Part shown: piece by piece, positions 36,050-46,304 of the stretch
Layout of the letters: each line of letters opens with the position of its first letter
How positions within the stretch are numbered: position 1 is the stretch's first letter
NCBI GenBank assembly: GCA_963921935.1
Contig: OY998181.1
Span: forward strand, 137,229,423-137,293,422
Length of the DNA stretch: 64,000 bases
DNA from: Galeruca laticollis
Taxonomy: Eukaryota; Arthropoda; Insecta; Coleoptera; Chrysomelidae
Direction: 5' to 3'
Notes under the pieces: generated by a model
Databases searched by the model: none
What the model was told of the DNA's origin: nothing
Seen by the model: only the letters and a program-made list of their open reading frames with translations
Translations under genes and position numbers: made by a program

Positions 36050-36545
36050 CACCATCCGGAGTGCATACAAGCAATTTTATGATTTCGCAATGTTCACGGC
36101 ATCTCACAGATGAAATTTATTGATTTTCAGAGACAGTACAACGGGTCCTATAAATCCAAATATACTTCGTTTTTGGTTATTTTTAGAAAAATTTCGGTTT
36201 GTTAGCTTTATACAGCCTCTGGATTGTATACAAGTGACCAATTTTATGATTGGATATTGTTCAGAGTGTCTCACAGATGAACCCTATTGATATTCATCTC
36301 ACCAGAGCCAGTACAATAGGTCCTATAAATCCAGATGTACCACATTCTTGGTCGTCGTTATAAATGAAACTAACTGTTTCTAAATAATTCAACAATGTAA
36401 TGTAAAAATTATAGATATTCTAAAAAATTGACAATTATTTCGATATAACGAAATATCATTGTCAGAATGACAGAAGTTACCTTTTATTTTTGGAGAAATT
36501 TCGGTTTGTTAGCACAATACAGCCCGTGGAGTGTATACGTGCGGA
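36050..36545. repeat. ~165-bp tandem repeat array, reverse arm
   Basis: Units reading TCCGGAGTGCATACAAGC, CCTCTGGATTGTATACAAG and CCCGTGGAGTGTATACG, with ACCAATTTTATGATTGGAT and TCTCACAGATGAACCCTA, are reverse complements of the units at 33420-33870. The array is interrupted near 36360-36475 by a relative of the palindromic MITE. Confidence 0.66.
36360..36475. mobile_element. Diverged relative of the palindromic MITE
   Basis: AAATGAAACTAACTGTTTCTA, then ATTCTAAAAAATTGACAATT and TTTCGATATAACGAAATATCA resemble the left arm and loop of the MITE at 45543-45799. The reverse arm is mostly lost. Confidence 0.5.
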
Positions 36546-36550
36546 AAAGT

Positions 36551-37006
36551 TAGTTTTAATCATTAAAACCGTTTATTGTTTTTCTTTACTATGATTGATA
36601 TTAGCCATTGTTGTATTTTTAATATGAATCTTGAATAACGAGTGAATTGTTTTTACTATTTTCGTTGAGACGTCACTTATTTTGTATGTAGTATTGGATT
36701 CAACATGATACATTTTTTTGTATTTAATTGTTACTTTTTTTTAGGTATATTTATCTTTATCCGGATATCCACAATATGAAGCAGAGAACTGAAGCATAAA
36801 AAATGTTATATTTTAGGAAAAAAAAATTTATTAGTATTTTTAATTGTTTTGTTACTCAGTATATTAAATAAAATTTTGACATTTTTATATAGTTGATTCA
36901 AAATACCAACTGTTTGTAGAACCTATTCAAGTATTTATTTATTTCAGCAGAGTAAATGGAAGCTGTACATTTGGATAGAGGATACCTAAAATTTAAACTA
37001 CTGTAT
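36551..37006. other. AT-rich spacer
   Basis: Nothing recognised. Confidence 0.35.
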
Positions 37007-37726
37007 AATAATTCATAAGTTAATATATGATTATTGTTCTTTTGACGTTGTGCTTTACATCATACTGTCTTTCAATTTCTACTCTTCCACTGTTTAGTAG
37101 AAAATATTTAGATAGAATTTGATGGGTAACAATAATCATTGCTCATAGCATTAACATAAAATTTGTAAGTTGATATATGATTATTGTTGTTTTGATACTG
37201 TGCTTTACATAATCTTGTCATTCAATTACTGCTCTTCCATTGTTTAAGGAAAATATTTAGATGGAATTTGGTGAGTAACAATAATCAGTGCTCACAGCGT
37301 TAACTTAAAATTTGTAAGTTGATATATGATTATTGTTGGTTTGATAATGCGCTTTACATCATCTTGTCATTCAATTACTGCTCTTCCATTGTTTAGGGAA
37401 AATATTTAGATGGATGTTTGTGGGTAACAATAATCATTGCTCATAGCGTTAACTTAAAATTTGTAAGTTGATATATGATTATTGTTGTTTTGATACCGTG
37501 TTTTACATCATCTGTAACGATGTTACTTTTTAATGTTTTCATTTCCAGCAACCTTGCAGTATAAATTTCATTTTATTTAATAATTAAATCGCCTCTCTTT
37601 CGAAATTTAACTCTGAGTATTTATTTTATATAAATGTACTGCTTCTGAGACATCCGGTATATCCTTTCGTCGAGTTCACTTAAACCAGTCTGCTAATGTG
37701 CGCGCATTTTCAAAATTTTATGGAGG

Positions 37727-38215
37727 AGTCTCGTCTGGATTCGCTGCTGAGCAGGGATCAATTCGGGAGGCCTCTAAGGCAGATTCAATTTAAGAGATAC
37801 GAAATAATCTCCGAAGTATTCGCTGCTGAGCAGGGATACCCAAGAGAGGTTTTCGCATTCTGCTGGTAGTTGTCATTATCTGAGAATTTGATTTCGTACA
37901 ATAGGCTGTTGTTTGTTAGTAAAACATATAGAGTCCCTTTTATCTGAATATTTAATCCCGTCCAACAAGCCGTTGTACTGTTAAAATTTAGTTTCTTTTG
38001 CATTTGCTTAGAAAAATCTCGTCTGGATTCGCTGCTGAGCAGGGATCAATTCGGGAGGCCTCTAAGGCAGATTTAATTTAAGAGATACGAAATAATCTCA
38101 TAAGTATTCGCTGCTGAGCAGGGGTACCCAAGAGAGGTTTTCGCATTCTGCTAGTAGTTTTCATTATCTGAGAATTTGATCTTGTACGATAGGCCATTGT
38201 GTTGATCAGTAAAAC
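37727..38215. repeat. ~290-bp direct duplication inside the TIR element
   Basis: TCTCGTCTGGATTCGCTGC, GGGAGGCCTCTAAGGCAGA, AGAGATACGAAATAATCTC and CCCAAGAGAGGTTTTCGCA occur twice, starting near 37728 and near 38023. The string GCTGAGCAGGG appears four times in the two copies. Confidence 0.75.
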
Positions 38216-38434
38216 CTAGTTTAGTTGAATCTAGTGAAATCGCTAAGAAATTCCGGTGGCTATTGAGATTAACCTAGCCGCCGAGACTAGTTAATTGATT
38301 ATTTTCTTCCGCTTTATTTAAAAAGGTACACAAATACTAAGAACCGATATAGTACGCTCTGTTAGTGCAACCATAACGCTTTCTCTGTGCATTTTGACAT
38401 ATTATCACTAGGAACTTGGTATTGTTTTCACCTG

Positions 38435-39118
38435 CTATGTACTAGTAGAATTCTGCACGTTATTTTCCGCCTCCGTTGTAAAATAGCTAGAATATTTATT
38501 GCTTGGTGTCAGTCCGCTTTTGGTTTGATTAGTAACGTAGATCTTTAGTAGTAGATTTTGATATTTTTGCAATCTCTCATTTATGTAAAATTCAATTTTA
38601 TTTGTGGAATTAAAATTAATAATTTCTCCAGTAGCGAGTAGTTTATTTTGATATTTTTGTAATTTCTCATTTATGTAAAATTCAATTCTATTTGTGGAAT
38701 AAAAATTAATAATTTCTCCAGCAGCGAGTAGTTTATTTTGATATCTTTGCAGTTTCTCATTTATGTAAAATTCGATTTTATTTGTGGAATTAAAATTAAT
38801 AATTTCTCCAGTAGCGAGTAGTTTATTTTGATATTTTTGAAATCTCTCATTTATGTAAAATTCAATTTTATTTGTGGAATTAAAATTAATAATTTCTCCA
38901 GTAGCGAGTAGTTTATTTTGATATTTTTGTAATTTCTCATTTATGTAAAATTCAATTCTATTTGTGGAATAAAAATTAATAATTTCTCCAGCAGCGAGTA
39001 GTTTATTTTGATATCTTTGCAGTTTCTCATTTATGTAAAATTCGATTTTATTTGTGGAATTAAAATTAATAATTTCTCCAGTAGCGAGTAGTTTCATTTG
39101 TTTGATAGTGGTAAGCAA
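38435..39118 (-). CDS. Open frame built of six 30-residue repeats (227 aa)
   Basis: The frame begins MLTTIKQMK and then has six tandem 30-residue units of the form LLATGEIINFNSTNKIEF-YINEKLQKYQNK (90 bp each, about 38560-39095). It ends with a unique tail (LLKIYVTNQTKSG...STST). Units 1 and 4 are identical, units 2 and 5 are identical, and units 3 and 6 differ by one repeat residue, so the array is a 270-bp block duplicated once. I do not recognise the protein. The open frame may be a by-product of a 90-bp period, which keeps frame automatically, rather than evidence of a real gene. Confidence 0.4.
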   Translation of the reverse strand: MLTTIKQMKLLATGEIINFNSTNKIEFYINEKLQRYQNKLLAAGEIINFYSTNRIEFYINEKLQKYQNKLLATGEIINFNSTNKIEFYINERFQKYQNKLLATGEIINFNSTNKIEFYINEKLQRYQNKLLAAGEIINFYSTNRIEFYINEKLQKYQNKLLATGEIINFNSTNKIEFYINERLQKYQNLLLKIYVTNQTKSGLTPSNKYSSYFTTEAENNVQNSTST

Positions 39119-39262
39119 TTAAAGCCTGTTTGCACACTACGTATCCGGAAAGGTCCATAACAACAGACCCCTGGAATTACTGAACCTCCATCTGTGGCTA
39201 CCCTGGTAACTCTCGACGCCGTATTTTCGAGAGTTCGGTGGAGTAAACCACCCCAAAAAATC

Positions 39263-39369
39263 TGGCGCCCGAGGAAATCTAGGAAGTACCGAAGCCGTGG
39301 GTGTCATAGTGACGTCCGTGATTCTTTTAAGGGAAAAAAGCACGTCACACATGGCGCCCGAGCAGGGAC
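39263..39369 (+). promoter_or_regulatory. Two tRNA-Lys-type primer-binding-site-like motifs
   Basis: TGGCGCCCGAGCAGGGAC at 39352-39369 is one base different from the complement of the 3' end of tRNA-Lys3, the primer used by several LTR retroelements. A shorter version, TGGCGCCCGAGG, lies at 39263-39274. In an LTR element such a motif follows directly after the 5' LTR. Here both lie inside a TIR-bounded element without gag or pol. Confidence 0.45.
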
Positions 39370-40606
39370 TCTATATGTTGTATCTAAAACTATATGTTCT
39401 AACTTCGGAATTGTACACAAATACTATGAATTCGAACGTTAAAATAAAAGCGGCTAAGCGTTGGATGATAATAGCTATTCACAGAAAAAACAAAAATTTA
39501 TATCCACTTACCTGGTTCACAAAAACCAGCCACAGATTAGGCGTAAACACAAAGTAATTTTCAAGCAGGAAAAGAAAGAAAAAGCCCCGTTTACCGGTAT
39601 GCTACGTCCTTTTATTAAATTCTCCTACCCCACTTACGAAGTCTCCTCCTTAAAATTTTGAAAATGCGCGCACATTAGCAGACTGGTTTAAGTGAACTCG
39701 ACGAAAGGATATACCGGATGTCTCAGAAGCAGTACATTTATATAAAATAAATACTCAGAGTTAAATTTCGAAAGAGAGGCGATTTAATTATTAAATAAAA
39801 TGAAATTTATACTGCAAGGTTGCTGGAAATGAAAACATTAAAAAGTAACATCGTTACACATCTTGTCATTCAATTACTGCTGGTCTATTGTTTAAGGAAA
39901 ATATTTAGATGGAATTTGGTGGGTAACAATAATCAGTGCTCACAGCGTTAACTTAAAATTTGTAAGTTGATATATGATTATTGTCGTTTGGATACTGTGC
40001 TTTACATCATCTTGTCATTCAATTACTGCTCTTCCATTGTTTAGGGAAAATATTTAGATGGAATTTGGTGGGTAACAATAATCATTGCTCATAGCGTTAA
40101 CTTAAAATTTGTAAGTTGATATATGATTATTGTTGTTTTGATACTGTGTTTTACATCATCTTGTCATTCAATTACTGCTGGTCTATTGTTTAGGGAAAAT
40201 ATTTAGATGGAATTTAGTTGGCTACAATGATCATAGCTCATAGCATTAACTTAAAATTTATGAGTTGATATATGATTATTGTTGTTTTAATACTGTGCTT
40301 TACATCATCTTGTTGTTCAGAGATACAATTCAGTGCCTTACAATAATTATTCTACTAAGAGTTACCTAGTATTGGAAAGTTTTCATACCATATATTACGT
40401 AGTCTTGTTCATTCTTCCAGTGTTCAGAAAAAAATATTTCAATCAATTTAGTGGCTCACAATAATCATTCCAGTTAGCGGTACCTTAGAATTGGAAAGTT
40501 TTGTTACCATGTGTTACATAATCTTGTTCAGGAACACATATTTCGATCACTTTAGCGGGTTACAATGGTCATTGCTCATAACGTTAACATAAAATTTTTA
40601 AGTTAA

Positions 40607-42988
40607 CCCATTTATGCCCAGAACTATTTTTTTCTTCAAATCCCTATAATTCTCACATATTTTGGAGAAAATGGTATTTAATGGAAGAAGTAAATATCGA
40701 AAAACTAATTTTAGTTAGGGGATTTGGTGTTTTGATGTGGGTCGTTTTTGACACAACTGGGCACATAGGTATACTATGGGAATGTACACAGGAAACATTA
40801 AAACTGAAAAATAATTGTGTTTTACATATTTATAAAATCGGAAATTTTTACAAATTAAAACAAACAAATGAAATATCATCTGAACAGTTATTTCCTATGG
40901 AAACCTATAAAACATTTATCATGTACAGCAACTTCACACCGGTCACAAGCTTTAGTGGTTTTGTTTTTACAGTGAGCACATCTTCGTCGTATCTGACCAC
41001 TCAAAATAAGATGTTGCCCATGCCTACGTGCTGCTGGAGTAATAAGAATAGGCTTTGGGCCAGTGGATAAAGGAGGTTTTCCATATTTTTGTAGTCTAAA
41101 TAATACAATTAATCGTCGAAATTCGAGATTATCAATTTTTTTTCCAAACTTCCGAGCCAATAACCATGCATTATTCATGGAAACATCTAAATTAAAATGG
41201 GTATATACCATTTCTTGCCTCGAAATCTTATGCGATAGTTTGCCACATTGTTGTCCATTTGGTCGACACCACCTATAAACTTGTAACAACGTATGACGTT
41301 TGGCTGGGATATTTCAACCTTTTTTCTCTTTTGTAGAATATCTAACAGCTTGACGAATCGGACCTACGCCATATTCATTCGACAACATTGTGACAATACT
41401 GTTGTCCTTCCAACGTACACAAACAATGTTATTATCTTTGTCAATTGCATCATCAAATACATCCCTTTGTCTTTTTCATTTGTGAAGAAATTTGGAGTGG
41501 ACTTTTATCGGTACAGTTTTCTCGCACTACTCGTTGCGCCAAAACCCATGTCTACCAACTTGTTGATGAGAGAGGAGCTTGTAAAGAAATTGTCAAAAAA
41601 TAATGAAAACTGCAAATCAGGAAAATTAGTTTGCAGCAATTTGGCAAAATTTATTACCACAGCTTCTCCAAGTCCAAAATGTTCGTCAGTCGGTTGAGTC
41701 TTTCATCCTTGGTATACGTAGAAATTGAAGCAGTAACCTGATGGAGCTGCCAAAACCCATGGTTTGTAGTCGAAACTGATTGGTTTTCCCCTGATAAACT
41801 GTTTACACCCGTTTCGGCCAAAATATGGGATCATGGATTCGTCAATAGACATACAAACACTAACGAGGGTATTTTAAACAAAATTTTGGTTTATTTTTTC
41901 GATCAAAGTGCGTAACGGCCATTTTATCATTCTGTGCCAAGTTGTTGTTATCGGCTGCATGAAGAAATCTAAAAATCTCTTCAAAGCGATTTCTTCTGAT
42001 AGAATTATATACCAAAACATTTCTGGTGTCATCTCGTGCTTCCCAAAACATGCGACGTCTGGGAACGGGAACGTAACCACTTACATATAGAACTGCAATA
42101 AAAACGAACATCTCGTCGTTGCCGATTTCCTATCTACAATTTTTGCTGCCTGCATAAAGTACGCTATGTTTTACAAGTAGCTGCAATATTTCCGGATTCA
42201 AGAACATCTCCATACATTCCAGAGTCTCACATTCATCGCCTAATGTCAACACAGGTAAAAATTCGGCATTTGGTCGTTTTGTTTTACTTCCATTCAAGTC
42301 GCCTTCGACCCATTGTCGTTTTTTTTCTACCTTTTTCTGCCTTCCTTGATGTTTTGTTACGTTGCTGTCTTCATTGTTACTACTGTCTTCGTCTATATTT
42401 GTTTCCGCTTGCGCTTGAAGCAGCTTCGAATTTAGTCTGTTAGGGTCATCGCAGTCTTCATTAATTTCAAATCCATTATCATCCGGAGGAGTAATATAGA
42501 TTGCATCTGGAACAGGATCACTTTCGGAGAGTTTGTTCAATTTCGTCCAATAACTCAGCCGTCGTTAGTGGTTTCTTCCTAAATTGGAAAATATATATCA
42601 CATATCTGCCCAACGGGTCGATAACGACCCAAGCTATTTTTTATGCACTTATTATTCAAACGAACATACCTAACCCCAAAACAAATATTACTTCGTACAA
42701 CTTGAAACCAGTGCAATAAATGATTTGAAAAACAATACAATGAGTACTCAAACAAAGAAGTTACCAGTATGATTTTCCCTCCATGTCACACTAGAATATT
42801 TTATCGTCTAAACATGTCACGATAACCAAAAAATATAATTCTCAACACGTTCTGTAAACTTATACTAACGATGTTTATTGATTTGACTACCAAATTCTAA
42901 TATAGGCAATACTTTAAAACGTGCACTTGTATAGCTAATTGCATAGTTTAGGTATTGGGCCGTTTTCGACCCGTTGGGCGAAAATGGG
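40607..42988 (-). mobile_element. piggyBac-type element 2 (2382 bp)
   Basis: TTAA|CCCATTTATGCCC at the left and GGGCGAAAATGGG|TTAA at the right (TTAA at 40603-40606 and 42989-42992) are the ends of a piggyBac-type element. It is inserted in the 149-bp satellite, and the unit is restored across the site (AAGTTAATATATGATT). Subterminal inverted motifs CGACCCGTTGGGCG (about 42968) and GCCCAACGGGTCG (about 42608) lie near the right end. Confidence 0.85.
40888..42540 (-). pseudogene. piggyBac transposase, degraded (PGBD-like)
   Basis: The N-terminal part (SESDPVPDAIYITPPDDNGF) is followed by YVPVPRRRMFWEARDDTRN and IRRNRFEEIFRFLHAADNN. The catalytic core is broken but readable (SIDESMIPYFGRNG; DNFFTSSLINKLVDMG). 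A separate open part near 41280-40888 has GVDQMDNN-like sequence, then SHKISRQEMVYTHFNLDV and a cysteine-rich end (CAHCKNKTTKACDRCEVAVHDKC). Several frameshifts fall in 41290-41860. It belongs to a different branch from piggyBac 1. Confidence 0.82.
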
Positions 42989-43249
42989 TTAATATATGAT
43001 TATTGTTGTTTTCACACTGTGCTTTATATCATCCTGTCATATAGTTACTACTCTTCCACTGTTGGGGAGAAAATATTTAGAGATCGAAATCAGGGGGTTA
43101 CAATAACCATTCCATTTAGCGTTACCTTAGAATTTCGATCAATTTAGTGAGTTACATTAATCATTGCTCATAAAATGTTTTATATGATTTCTTGTATTGA
43201 TACTGTGCTTTACATCATCCTGTCAGGTTTACTACTTATCCAATATTTC

Positions 43250-43870
43250 CTCCCTTCTCTTCTGAGATTGGCGGTTAATATGGCATTATTCTTTGTAAAG
43301 TGCTTGGTGGATAAGGGTGTTCACATCTGTGCGGGTCCAGTCTATATTTCGAAACCATGTTATTTTTTCTATCTTTGCAGCATTTGTCCTAGATCTTGTC
43401 TTGTATTATAAGCTGTATTTTTTTCAAATTCTTCGTGGAGCATTAGATAGCATAGCTATCTGAGGTAGGGTGTTTTCCTAATTTTAAGCGTAACAGTTGT
43501 GTTTGAGCATTCTTGACAGCACTTCAACATTCGTCGTTTTAGAAAAACTTATTCTACGCATCAGACGGTACATCCAAATTTCAAACCCGTTATAACTTCT
43601 TGTTTTGTCGTCCACGTTTCGCATCCATATAAAAGTAGGAACCAAATGTTGCATTTTAGTGTCCGTAAACTCGTTATTGATACTTAATTTTGGCCGACAC
43701 AAAAGCTTTGGTATATCGAGAAAACCTGCCCTGGCTATTTCATTTCTCCTTTTGATTTCCCAGGAGTGATTGAACTGGATGTTAATGTATTTGCCCAAGT
43801 AAGTGTAGTGTCTGATTTCTATTTTTATTCTGCATATTCTTAAGCCGCATACTCCCGAATCTATATAATC
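43250..43870 (-). pseudogene. Non-LTR RT tail, insect endonuclease-RT family
   Basis: Minus-strand pieces read YLGKYINIQFNHSWEIKRR, FEIWMYRLMRRISFSKTTN, EVLSRM and ITWFRNIDWTRTDVNTLI followed by HQALYKE. These are the thumb and C-terminal helices of the same family as 32150 and 46047. Stops and frame changes are frequent. Confidence 0.65.
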
Positions 43871-44187
43871 GATCGACGCTTGTCAAGTGAGTGGGTATGC
43901 GGCAATCGACTTTGTTGACGGACAAAATATGTCGTTCTACGTGTCGACTAGTTTTCCATACAGTGTCGGTAAACATCAAAAAGAAGTTGAGCCGAATCTA
44001 GAGTATGTACGTGCTCAGTGGCGTAGCTACCTTGGGTGGCAGCCGGTGCGGAAGTTGGTGGTGTCACCCCATTAAAAGTAAAAAGCAATCAATTTTATAT
44101 GATAAAGGACCTTTGTCATTTATTATTTATAATTTTGAAGAAATAAAACACAATAATAACTAAGACAGAAAAGGAATTGTTATACGA

Positions 44188-45535
44188 TTAAATTTTCTTC
44201 TTTCTTGGCTTGACAGCTGCAAACTCAGCAATAACTTCATCGATATTTATATTATGTATTGCCTCGAGTTCTATGGCTAATATACCAAGATTGCTAAGCC
44301 GCGATTGGGTCATTGTTGCCCGCAGACAGTTTTTTATTAATTTTAATTTACTGAAACTCCTCTCACATGAAGCTATGGACTCGCAAACCGTCATGAACAA
44401 TTTCAGTGCAATCATAAGATTTGGAAGAGATTCTGTAAAATCCCATTCTACAATAAACTTTGAAAAATCTAGAGACACCCAATCAGTAACCGTAACATTA
44501 GCGGCTTTTAAGTGTCTTCGCAGTCTTGGTATCTCCAAAAGTAATTCGGTTTCTGAGACCTCATCATAAAAATCAGTAAATTTAGATGTAGCTAATTTCA
44601 GTTCTTCAGTATTCGCCAAAAGCAAAGCATTAGTTTGTACGATCTTGAATAATGAAGTTACATCTTGAAGAGACTTCGATCTTGTTTGGAGTTCAACTTT
44701 GAATCGGTTAATACATTCCAACATATCTTTTTGAAGTTCCTCTTTCAGTGTGAGTCCTGCATCGCTGGCCATCTCACCAATCATCAGTTTTTTACGCCGA
44801 AGTCGTTTTTCTGTTGGAATATCGTAGTCTTTTGATTTTTTTGTTGCAATGTCTATTGCCTCTTCCACAATGTGATCCCGTTTTTCTCTGCCTCTATTTT
44901 TCTACCAGTTTTGTCAACAGTCAATCATTTACTTTGCAATGCAATCTGTGCAGCATTTGTTTCCCGAAGAACATCATACCAGAAGAGAAGATAACATAAA
45001 AAAGTGTAATTGCACACAGCGGGCATGAGGTTTTGTGCAGCACTTCTGGTGTCTACGTTTTCTCGTCCATCACACAACTCCTCAATTGCGTTTACAAGTC
45101 CTTCAAAATTCTCTGCTAGTGCTTTTACTGCACGGTAATGAGCACTCCAACGCGTTGTTGAGAGTCTTTTAACATATAATTTGATGTGTTTCATAAGCAC
45201 TTCCCAACGGCTAGTGGAGGCGGAAAAAAAAGAAAAAATATTCTCTACGGTTCCAAAAAATGTAACGAATGACAATTTTGGGCAAATGAATGTTGACCAC
45301 ACAAATTAATCGAGTGATCAATACAACCAATAAAAATTGCTTTATTGTTTTTTGTTTTAATAATGGACTGTACTCCTCCGTGCATCATAATATCTAAATC
45401 GTCTGTCTCAAGCTTGTCTATAATTTCATCTCTTAGATCAGCAGCTTTTTTCCTTGCAAAGGAAAAAATCCAAGGAATGTTTTTGATTATATTTCTAGTT
45501 GAACTTCGTCAACTGGCGTGGACATTCAACTAAAT
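44188..45535 (-). pseudogene. hAT-A transposase, middle and C-terminal part
   Basis: Minus-strand order: ARKKAADLRDEIIDKLE and GGVQSIIKTKNNKAIFIG then CIDHSINLCGQHSF (about 45500-45300); FFGTVENIFSFFSASTSRW and LSTTRWSAHYRAVKALAE (45302-44925); the dimerisation domain LKLFMTVCESIASCERSFS with NCLRATMTQSRLSNLG (44868-44188). This is the KIAA1586/ZMYM-like (TTF-finger) hAT branch. Frames change at 44900 and 45310. Confidence 0.85.
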
Positions 45536-45542
45536 AAATAAT

Positions 45543-45799
45543 GAAATTGACTGTCTCGACCCTTACTTCGTGGAATATGCTCATATTAGTGTTTTTAAAT
45601 GAAACTCAAGGTCTCTAGTTAATTCCACAATATAATACAAGTTATTGAAAATTCTAAAAAATTGACAATTGTTTCGATAAATCAATATCATCGACGATGA
45701 TATTGATTTATCGAAACAATTGTCAATTTTTTAGAATTTTCAATAACTTGTATTATATTGTGGAATTAACTAGAGACCTTGAGTTTCATTTAAAAACAC
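45543..45799. mobile_element. Palindromic MITE with ~106-bp perfect arms
   Basis: From AGTGTTTTTAAATGAAACTC at 45589 the sequence runs to ATATCATCG and then returns as its exact reverse complement to AACACT at 45799. A 46-bp unpaired tail on the left includes TGTCTCGACCCTTAC. TAAATAAATAAT is present on both sides (45531-45542 and 45800-45811), which may be the target duplication. Related copies lie at 61340-61517 and 61541-61627. Confidence 0.75.
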
Positions 45800-45819
45800 T
45801 AAATAAATAATCTTAATTT

Positions 45820-46046
45820 CACAAAATTAATGTCGAAATTAATAATTTATTATATACAAATTTACAAAATGGTACAAAGTTGTGAATACTGAACTTCGGT
45901 GGTTTCAGATCGGAAGACACTTTATGTTTCGATTTGATGAATATTAAACTAACTTTGTTATTGAGCGTTGAGCTCGATTCGATAAGTGTGTAAAACTCGC
46001 GTCGATGAATGTAAAACTTTGCTATCGAGAGTATTGAACTCGCTTC
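45820..46046. repeat. Left piece of the GAGCTCGATTCGATGAG minisatellite
   Basis: TTGAGCGTTGAGCTCGATTC and related strings at 45960-46046 belong to the array that continues at 53262. The segment 45820-45950 is AT-rich and unassigned. Confidence 0.6.
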
Positions 46047-46304
46047 TTCTTCTTCACGTAGCGCTACAACCCTAGGTGGGTCTTGGCTGACTGTACAACT
46101 TTTTTCCAATTTGTTCGGTCTTCCATCAACCTAGGGTCAAATGGAATGTTCATTTTCCGGAGATCTGCTTGGATGTTATCTCTCCATCGCATTCTGGGAC
46201 GTCCGAGTGGTCTTTTGCCTGTGGGAATCTCCTCCTATACCAGTTTTACAAGTCTTTCGTTATGCAGTCTGTGCACGTGGCATGCCCATCTTAGTCGCTG
46301 TGAT

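Larger units (their letters stand above)
37513..39858. mobile_element. 2346-bp element with ~220-bp TIRs and 4-bp duplication (Ginger-like candidate)
   Basis: The ends TGTAACGATGTTACTTTTTA and its reverse complement are the tips of inverted repeats that match almost perfectly for about 220 bp (37513-37735 and 39636-39858). CATC is duplicated at 37509-37512 and 39859-39862. TG...CA tips with 4-bp duplications fit either an unusual LTR-type unit or a DNA transposon of the Ginger type; the family is reported to have TGT-starting TIRs and 4-bp duplications from an integrase-like transposase. No transposase is present. The interior has direct repeats, a coding tandem repeat and two primer-binding-site-like motifs. 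Confidence 0.7.
37007..43245. repeat. 149-bp satellite array, interrupted by two transposons
   Basis: Units with GTAAGTTGATATATGATT, GCTTTACATCATCTTG, TCAATTACTGCTCTTCC and AAATATTTAGATGGAATTTG repeat with a period of 149 bp. The landmark CAATAATCA lies at 37130, 37279, 37428, then 39927, 40076 and 40225. Array segments are 37007-37512, 39859-40606 and 42989-43245, about 1.5 kb or ten units in all, the last ones diverged. Removing the insert 37513-39858 plus one CATC copy gives exactly 149 bp between flanking landmarks. Confidence 0.85.

Noticed and set aside
39352..39369. Possible tRNA-Lys gene end
   Set aside because: Only the 18-nt acceptor/T-arm complement is present; no cloverleaf or anticodon arm is visible on either strand.
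37513..39858. Interpretation as a simple solo LTR (TG...CA, 4-bp duplication)
   Set aside because: Not excluded, but ~220-bp inverted ends inside one LTR would be very unusual, and no related internal region is in view. A DNA-transposon reading fits better.
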